Source: Ashinkailepas kermadecensis
Taxonomy: Eukaryota; Arthropoda; Thecostraca; Neolepadidae
Assembly (NCBI GenBank): GCA_034440615.1
Contig: JAOTOM010004350.1
Coordinates: 55,001 to 119,000 of the forward strand
Direction: 5' to 3'
DNA length: 64,000 nucleotides
Shown here: positions 58,096 through 64,000 of the stretch, one piece after another
How the letters are laid out: each line of letters starts with the position of its first letter
Numbering within the stretch: the first letter of the stretch is position 1
Program-made: the position numbers and the translations under genes
Notes under the pieces: generated by a model
The model's database searches: none
Seen by the model: the letters and a program-made list of their open reading frames with translations, nothing else
What the model was told of the DNA's origin: nothing

Positions 58096-60114
58096 TAATC
58101 AGATTTGCCTTGCACAGCTTTCTTTTCTGTCCATACAGCATGCTGAATGGTGCATGAAAGACCATATTTGAAGGACCCCGTTCAGACAGTACTTAATTAA
58201 CACAGCACACAGCATGCCTTTATTCCTATAGATAGGTACCATATCACCACAAAGCTCACGAATGTTTCGATAATCGCAGCGGCAGGTTAAAGTTCGCTTG
58301 GTGGCTATTTTGCAAATAGGTACAACTATTGGTTCTTCACGGTGCATGGTTTCAGGCTAACAAAGCCATTATGAACCTGCACTCCAAGCTGCTAGTTACA
58401 GGAGCAGGTTCCCGTCGATGTGGACAGTCGTCATCAAGACATCACAGCTTAGCCGTTCAATGCCGATAAAGCTTGGTCCCGATACGTTCCGTTATACCGC
58501 AAGAAGCAAACATTCGCTGCATTTTCTTACGACGTAGTGGACTCAGCGCTTTACTCCTGCCTGGCTCAGATAGCATTGTGAAGTAAGCTTTCCCGGCCAC
58601 CTTCAGGGAAAATCCTACAGTACTTTTCAATGGTAGGCAACAGGAGTCGAAGACAAGTTCTTTTTGGTTGGCACATTCCACGCGAAATTCCCGAAGGCAG
58701 TACGATACTGCGCTCTTTCAGATTCGGCTCAGAGGTGCATCGAGGACGGCGTGTCCTCGAAACGTCCCAACAGGCAAGTAAGTGCACACGATGTCCCGTA
58801 TGCCATCTACAAACAACAACCAAATTAAATCGTTCGGGATACATCTTGCTTCGATTACCATTGGCAACACCAGTTTGTGTGCAAAATTAAAAATCGATCC
58901 AACAAGATTTAGATGTCGCGACAAAAATCGCCTTTTTGTTTCCCACCCTACGGGGTTTATATAAAAAAGTTGGTGGCTCCCTCCTAGCTTTCTAACTGAG
59001 AGAGCTAGACGAATAACCTTAGCACATTGCATACATCCAAGTTACGTCTCTTTCTAGTATGTCTATGCATGTTGTAGAAGTTGTTAAGCTATCCGTTTGG
59101 ATTTCACCATCTCGCGCCGTCGTGAGCACGTTCACAAAACATGCCCACAGTGTGGACATGAAGACTGAGGCTGCCCCGGAGCTAAATCGGCTGCCGATAT
59201 ACATTGTGCCCAACAAGAAGCATGACATTGGCAAGGCTGTGCGACGTTATCCATGCCCGTCGTGCACACTTTCCGTCATGCACAGCACACGTGGTCACAA
59301 ACTCGTGCAGGGGTCTAAGTTGAAGCGGACAGCTTGACGGAGGTCTTACAACATTCGTGCGCAGACCTAGAAAGGGACGAAACTTGGATGCATGGCATGT
59401 GCTAAGGTCATTTGCCTAACTCTGTCATTAAACAATATACGAGGTGACCAGGCACCTCTTATATAAACCACGTAAGTGACGGTAACAAAAAGACTACTTT
59501 TGTCACGATGTTTAAGTTTCGTTCAATTAACATGTAAATTTGCACTCACACTTGTGTCGCCAATGGTAATCGAACGCAAGATGCATCCATAATTATTTGC
59601 TTTTTGAGGATCTTAATGCACAAAGAACGGGGCCCAAGGCTTCTATTTTCAATTATTGCTGCTGCTGTCAAGTATTCATAATTTTCAATTACTTCCATAT
59701 TTTTCCATGTTTGTCCTTCCCAAGTTCAAAGTGAAGTGACCTAAATCCGAGGAGAAATAAGTTTTCGGCATAGGTTATGTTGAACATGGACGGTTTTGCC
59801 ATTGCCAAATTGTTAGCTGGATCCGCCACTGATGAACCCACCCAATACTGACGACATATTTATACCGCTGAATATATACGCACATGCAACACGCATACAC
59901 ACACGGAACATAAGCCCACATCACGGTGCATATAATTCCTTCACATTCGGATAAGTTCACGATTCAGAATTCGGTGCACATCAGTCAACCCTAGGAGGCG
60001 CAACCAGCTATTCGGTCACAGAGTGGCTGATTGATGCTTTCGTCCGTCAGTGTGTGGTATGTGGTGGTAGTGAGGGGAATATGTGCACGGGCACGCGTGT
60101 ATGTGTGTATGTGA
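58096..60114. other. Unique sequence, no gene recognised
   Basis: Several medium open frames occur on both strands at 58.4-59.3 kb, but I could not match any to a family. A lone minus-strand MITE end CAGTGGCGGATCCAGC lies at 59816-59831. Confidence 0.35.
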
Positions 60115-60135
60115 GAGATAAAGAGAGACAGAGAC

Positions 60136-60185
<50 letters not shown>

Positions 60186-60379
60186 CGAGAGCGAGAGCGA
60201 GAGCGAGAGCGAGAGCGAGAGCGAGAGCGAGAGCGAGAGCGAGAGCGAGAGCGAGAGCGAGAGCGAGAGCGAGAGCGAGAGAGAGAGAGAGTGAAAGAAA
60301 GAGAGAAAGAAAGAGAGAGAGAGAGAGAGATTAAAAAAAAAAAGAAGAAGAAGTGTGCATGAGACACAGGTGTGTGTAT

Positions 60380-60410
<31 letters not shown>
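60115..60410 (+). repeat. Compound microsatellite (GA)n-(GAGAGC)n-(GA)n ... (GT)n
   Basis: GA units, then about 17 GAGAGC/GAGCGA hexamers (60180-60280), GA/GAAA, an A-run, and GT at 60385-60410. Confidence 0.95.
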
Positions 60411-60974
60411 GATGTGGTCATGTGCTGATAACGTGGTTGTCTTAAGCGGTATATGGGACAGGTTTCATCGGGTTCAAGATGCCGTCTGTGTTTAGCGATG
60501 AATTGTTCTTTCAATTTATTTTGGTAATTTTGAGCTCTGCAACATTCTTGCAGACTTACAGAATGGATATGCTTGTTGAGTGTGCTAGGGTCGATAGTAC
60601 TGCTTGAGTGCGTGCTTTTGAAGTTTTCGGTAAAAGAGGTGTTTATGGTTTTGTTTTTGGCGTCTCGTATATGCTCCTTAAATCTGTCCCTGGAGAAATG
60701 CAGCGCATGGTTAGAGACAGATTAAATGAGCACAAATAGACGCCAGAAGCACACACAAACACTCCATTTGGCGAACGCTTCAAAAACACACAAGCAAGCA
60801 GCACTATCGACTCTAGCACACTCCAACTTCTGCAAGGAAGTTGGAGAGCTCAAAATCACCAAAACAATGTAAATTAGAAGCAAAAGGTCATCACTAAGCG
60901 CAATGACGGCATCCTGGATCCCGATGAAATCGGTTCCATACACCGCCTAAGGTAAGCACACATGTAGCACATAA
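60411..60974. other. Unique sequence
   Basis: Nothing recognised. Confidence 0.3.
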
Positions 60975-61019
60975 CCACATTCACACACACACACACACAC
61001 GCACGCACGCACGCACACA

Positions 61020-61055
<36 letters not shown>

Positions 61056-61056
61056 C

Positions 61057-61103
<47 letters not shown>

Positions 61104-61260
61104 ACAAGCCTGTGTCTCATGCACACTCGTTCCACTCCCTCTCTCTCTCTCTCTCTCTCGCTCTTTCTCTCTCACATACACACATGCACGAGCCCCCGTG
61201 AACATACGATCCATCAATACCACCACACATCACACACAAACACACACACACCGACGAAAG
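60975..61260 (+). repeat. Compound microsatellite (CA)n-(GCAC)n-(CA)n ... (CT)n ... (CA)n
   Basis: CA and GCAC blocks 60980-61101, CT 61138-61160, CA-rich to 61255. Roughly the reverse complement in kind of the array at 14653. Confidence 0.93.
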
Positions 61261-61889
61261 CACCGATCAGCCACCCTGAAACAGATTAGCCGACCGCGTA
61301 TCCGTGGGATTAACTGATGTTTATTGTATCATAGCATCTTGAATTGTAAACTGATGTGAATGTGAAGCAATTATATAGATCTTGATGCGGGTTTATCTTC
61401 CGTGTGTGTATGCATTTTGCATGTATGTGCAAATTTATATAATGGTAGAATGAAGGCGGATCACCGTGCTTAGTCTCGAATTACACTTGGCGTGCTTTTT
61501 GAGATCACCACACCTACCTTCCATTTTCATCAGACCTCAGGTTATCCATTGCAGATTATAATTCTTCAGAATTCGCCATCCAGGAGCGGTTGAACCTATG
61601 GGGTGCTGAGGGGCTGGGCCACATCAAACTGCACACATGTAGCGAGTTAAGTGCCCCATGACGTTGATTACACGCAAATGACACGTGGTCCCCTTAGTCT
61701 GGATCTGGTCCTCTTAGATCTGGACATTGTGTCGCCGCTATCACCTGGTGCTGTCGGAAATAGTCAGAGAAGAGCACTCGGCCCGAACTGTCGCCATGTT
61801 GTCGAGTGCCCTAACCTGTGTCGAGTTAACAGAGTTGACTGAGGGCCCCAGCATATTCCCTCAGCTCCAATGATAGCGCACATACACTC
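61261..61889. other. Unique sequence
   Basis: No coding region or repeat recognised. Confidence 0.3.
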
Positions 61890-62180
61890 ACCTACATCCA
61901 CGTCTGCTCACGTACATACATCCACACACACACGCAAGCACACGTTCATATACACTCATACACAGACACACTCCTACATACACACATGCACACATACATA
62001 CACCCACACCCACACGCAAGCATACACTCAACACACACATGCAGCCATCACACACATACTGTATGCGCACACATACCCACATACATAAATACACACCTAC
62101 ATATATGCACAAACGTGCACACACACTCACGCATTCACGCCCACACATGCATACACACATACACTGACACAAACATGGCC
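61890..62180 (+). repeat. Degenerate CA-rich microsatellite (CACACATACATACACC)
   Basis: Imperfect CACA/TACA/CCCA units throughout. Confidence 0.85.
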
Positions 62181-63844
62181 CTCTCCCGAAATGCTTGACC
62201 TCTTCATGGAAGCAAGAACGTTGCTACGTTTGCTACGTTTGCTACGTTTGGTATGATATGTGGGACGACTAACAGCATCGCCTTTTGATTTGTTGGGTTG
62301 CTTAAGCTACATGTTTTTGGAAGTGTTGTTAAAATATCCGTTTTATTGCGCATCGTGTCCCCGAAATAGTTTTCGCATTTCATTTTCGTCCTGTGTCTCC
62401 ATGTGAGCGAACACTTTTGTGTCAAATTTTCATGGAAACCGATTTAATTTCAGCAACAGGTTGGTGGGCATCGTCCATTACCAGAGAAAACGTGGAGACA
62501 CACTGGAAACGGTGCACAGTCGGCACTATCTTCTCACGGTGGATATCCCGTCCGCCTATCCCCACCTAAAGAACTGCCAGTTAAATTGAATACACGAACA
62601 ATCGCTGCACCTCGCCATTAATGTCTTGGCTGACGAGACGAGACTCCTGTCTTCGATCGGAGAACAGCAGGATTCAAGAGCGAAGCGCGCCGCGGGATAT
62701 CCTTCCCACGTGACATTGTCGGCGTCAGCGCCATTGGTGATCGGCTTCGATAGCCCACGGTAGCGGCTGCTGGCCTTACTTGATAGGGGGGGCGGGGGGG
62801 GCTGACCTTCACCGATATCCCATCCAACAGCGGCAGCCTGCACGCGCTTCACAGGGTGCGGCACGCGTCAACAGGTGTTGGGCAACAGGCGGGCCAGCGG
62901 CGCCGCCCTGAGGCGGTCACGTATTGACCGACCACACCACCCCCGTGGGAAGGAGCCGCCGACCACTGGGCCGCCCCCACTGCACGCACCGCGACAAGGC
63001 TGACCACCGCTCCGGTCGACGCGCCCACGAGGAGAGGCCGCCGGCCGGCCTGCCGTCCCACCTGACGACGAAACAACGCTCACCCCATGACTGGTGTCGT
63101 TTTGCATACTGCTGGTAGTGCTTGAACGTGAGCTGTAGCCAATTGATTGATGTTTTCGATGTGTGTACAGTATGTGGATCACATGCCAGTCGTGCTCAAG
63201 ACAACCGACCGGAAAACCGACAACCGACCGACCGGAAAATGAGATCGGCCTTGTCTCCTCTGGCTTTCGGTGGCCGGTCATGTCGGAGAATCACGTTCAG
63301 ACAAGTCGGTTCGAGGTCAGCTCGTGCTGTTTGCATCTCTGCCAGTGATGTGTCAGTAATCTTGGGTGTGTGAGCGGGGTGCTGAGTGCCGCAGCAGTGC
63401 CCAGCGTCAAATGAGGCGCCCGTCTGACGTCACAACACTTCTGCCTGCCAGGTCTTTGTTGCAGCTTCATGCCGCTAAGAACCCAACGACCCGGCCGCAC
63501 GCTGCAGAAACTGCCGTTTCAAGTAGCATCGCATGAGAGCATGGCCCCCCAACGCCAGTAAACAGTGAGAGAGCTATCCGACGGCAAACTCCTCAACATT
63601 GACTCTCCTTTCCCTCCCGCTTACCCCGTTCTCTTCTGGCGAATAAGCTTTCACCCCGTCTGGACGTTTTGCTCCTCTGAGTAATGCGCTTTCATTTTCT
63701 CGCTCGGGGCGACCAGCTGATATCGGACCATAAAAGCGTCAACTCAGTGACTCGTGTGTATTTCAGCGTCAGCAGCACGCACAGATGCAGTGTAAAGCTT
63801 CACAGAGTACATGCAGCACGACACAACAATACATATACGGATGG
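62181..63844. other. Unique sequence, partly GC-rich
   Basis: GCTACGTTT is triplicated at 62221-62250. 62860-63060 is GC-rich. No gene recognised. Confidence 0.35.
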
Positions 63845-64000
63845 GGAGTCCCGGCCCCACACTGCCCAGTCCCGGAGCCACACTGTCCAGTCCCGGCACT
63901 ACACTGTCCAGTCCCGGAGCCACACTGCCCAGTCCCGGCGCCAGACTGTCCAGTCCCGGCGCCACACTGTCCAGTCCCGGAGCCACACTGCCCAGTCCCG
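63845..64000 (+). repeat. 21-bp minisatellite running off the window
   Basis: About seven units of AGTCCCGGAGCCACACTGTC C, with GAGCC/GCGCC/GCACT variants; it continues past the last base. Confidence 0.9.

Noticed and set aside
58560..59337. Possible transposase remnant in medium open frames on both strands
   Set aside because: I could not place any catalytic or family motif in order in either strand; left unannotated.
60874..61226. Cysteine-rich [10 protein letters not shown] frames resembling a small secreted protein
   Set aside because: Direct translation of (GCAC)n/(CA)n microsatellite.

Overview
The window is eukaryotic and almost certainly animal, probably an arthropod. It has one widely spaced, intron-containing gene, tRNA-derived SINEs, non-LTR retrotransposon remnants, MITEs with 8-bp target duplications, a TTAA-flanked piggyBac-type element and more than thirty mini- or microsatellite arrays. 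There is no prokaryotic gene organisation, rRNA, telomeric repeat or CRISPR array. A crustacean such as a barnacle would fit this repeat load, but nothing in the sequence fixes the species.

The one gene I recognise is a NHERF/EBP50-family scaffold (Nherf1, formerly Sip1, in Drosophila), on the plus strand. A CpG-rich leader precedes an ATG at 4417, and one exon (4417-4830) carries a complete class I PDZ domain with GYGF and an alpha-B histidine. The last exon (52011-52256) encodes the C-terminal ezrin/moesin-binding tail ending in SNM. A third open segment at 43.4-44.0 kb, Pro/Ser/Ala/Glu-rich with a PPPVPPK motif and a 10-residue repeat, is phase-compatible with both and may be a middle linker exon. 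No second PDZ domain was seen. The gene spans about 48 kb, nearly all intron filled with tandem repeats and transposons.

The most unusual feature is that both recognised exons border on minisatellites made from splice-site sequence. Downstream of the PDZ exon, a 41-44 bp unit repeats the 5' splice site (CCAG|GTGAG) four times. Upstream of the terminal exon, 26 units of about 58 bp lead into the genuine acceptor, and 20 of them (counting the genuine one) keep a CCCAG; most units also carry a branch-like CTGAC and pyrimidine tract. Splicing in phase 0 to a decoy would add V-E-S-V and stop, removing the ezrin/moesin-binding tail. A third array at 25.4-26.5 kb carries about 34 antisense copies of nearly the same donor sequence.

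Layout: 0.7-2.2 kb degenerate satellite; 0.37-0.69 and 3.33-3.65 kb a dispersed repeat pair; 4.2-5.1 kb gene start; 6.0-11.2 kb MITEs, two SINEs and a LINE remnant; 11.2-26.5 kb dense minisatellites with a piggyBac-type element at 16.3-17.3 kb; 26.6-30.8 kb AT-rich sequence with a hAT-like MITE; 30.9-38.4 kb more minisatellites; 38.6-40.3 kb a DNA transposon with a hAT-like MITE nested in it; 43.4-44.1 kb candidate exon; 44.2-50.2 kb minor arrays; 50.5-52.3 kb acceptor array and terminal exon; 52.3-64 kb gene-poor DNA with MITEs, a CR1-type LINE remnant and microsatellites.
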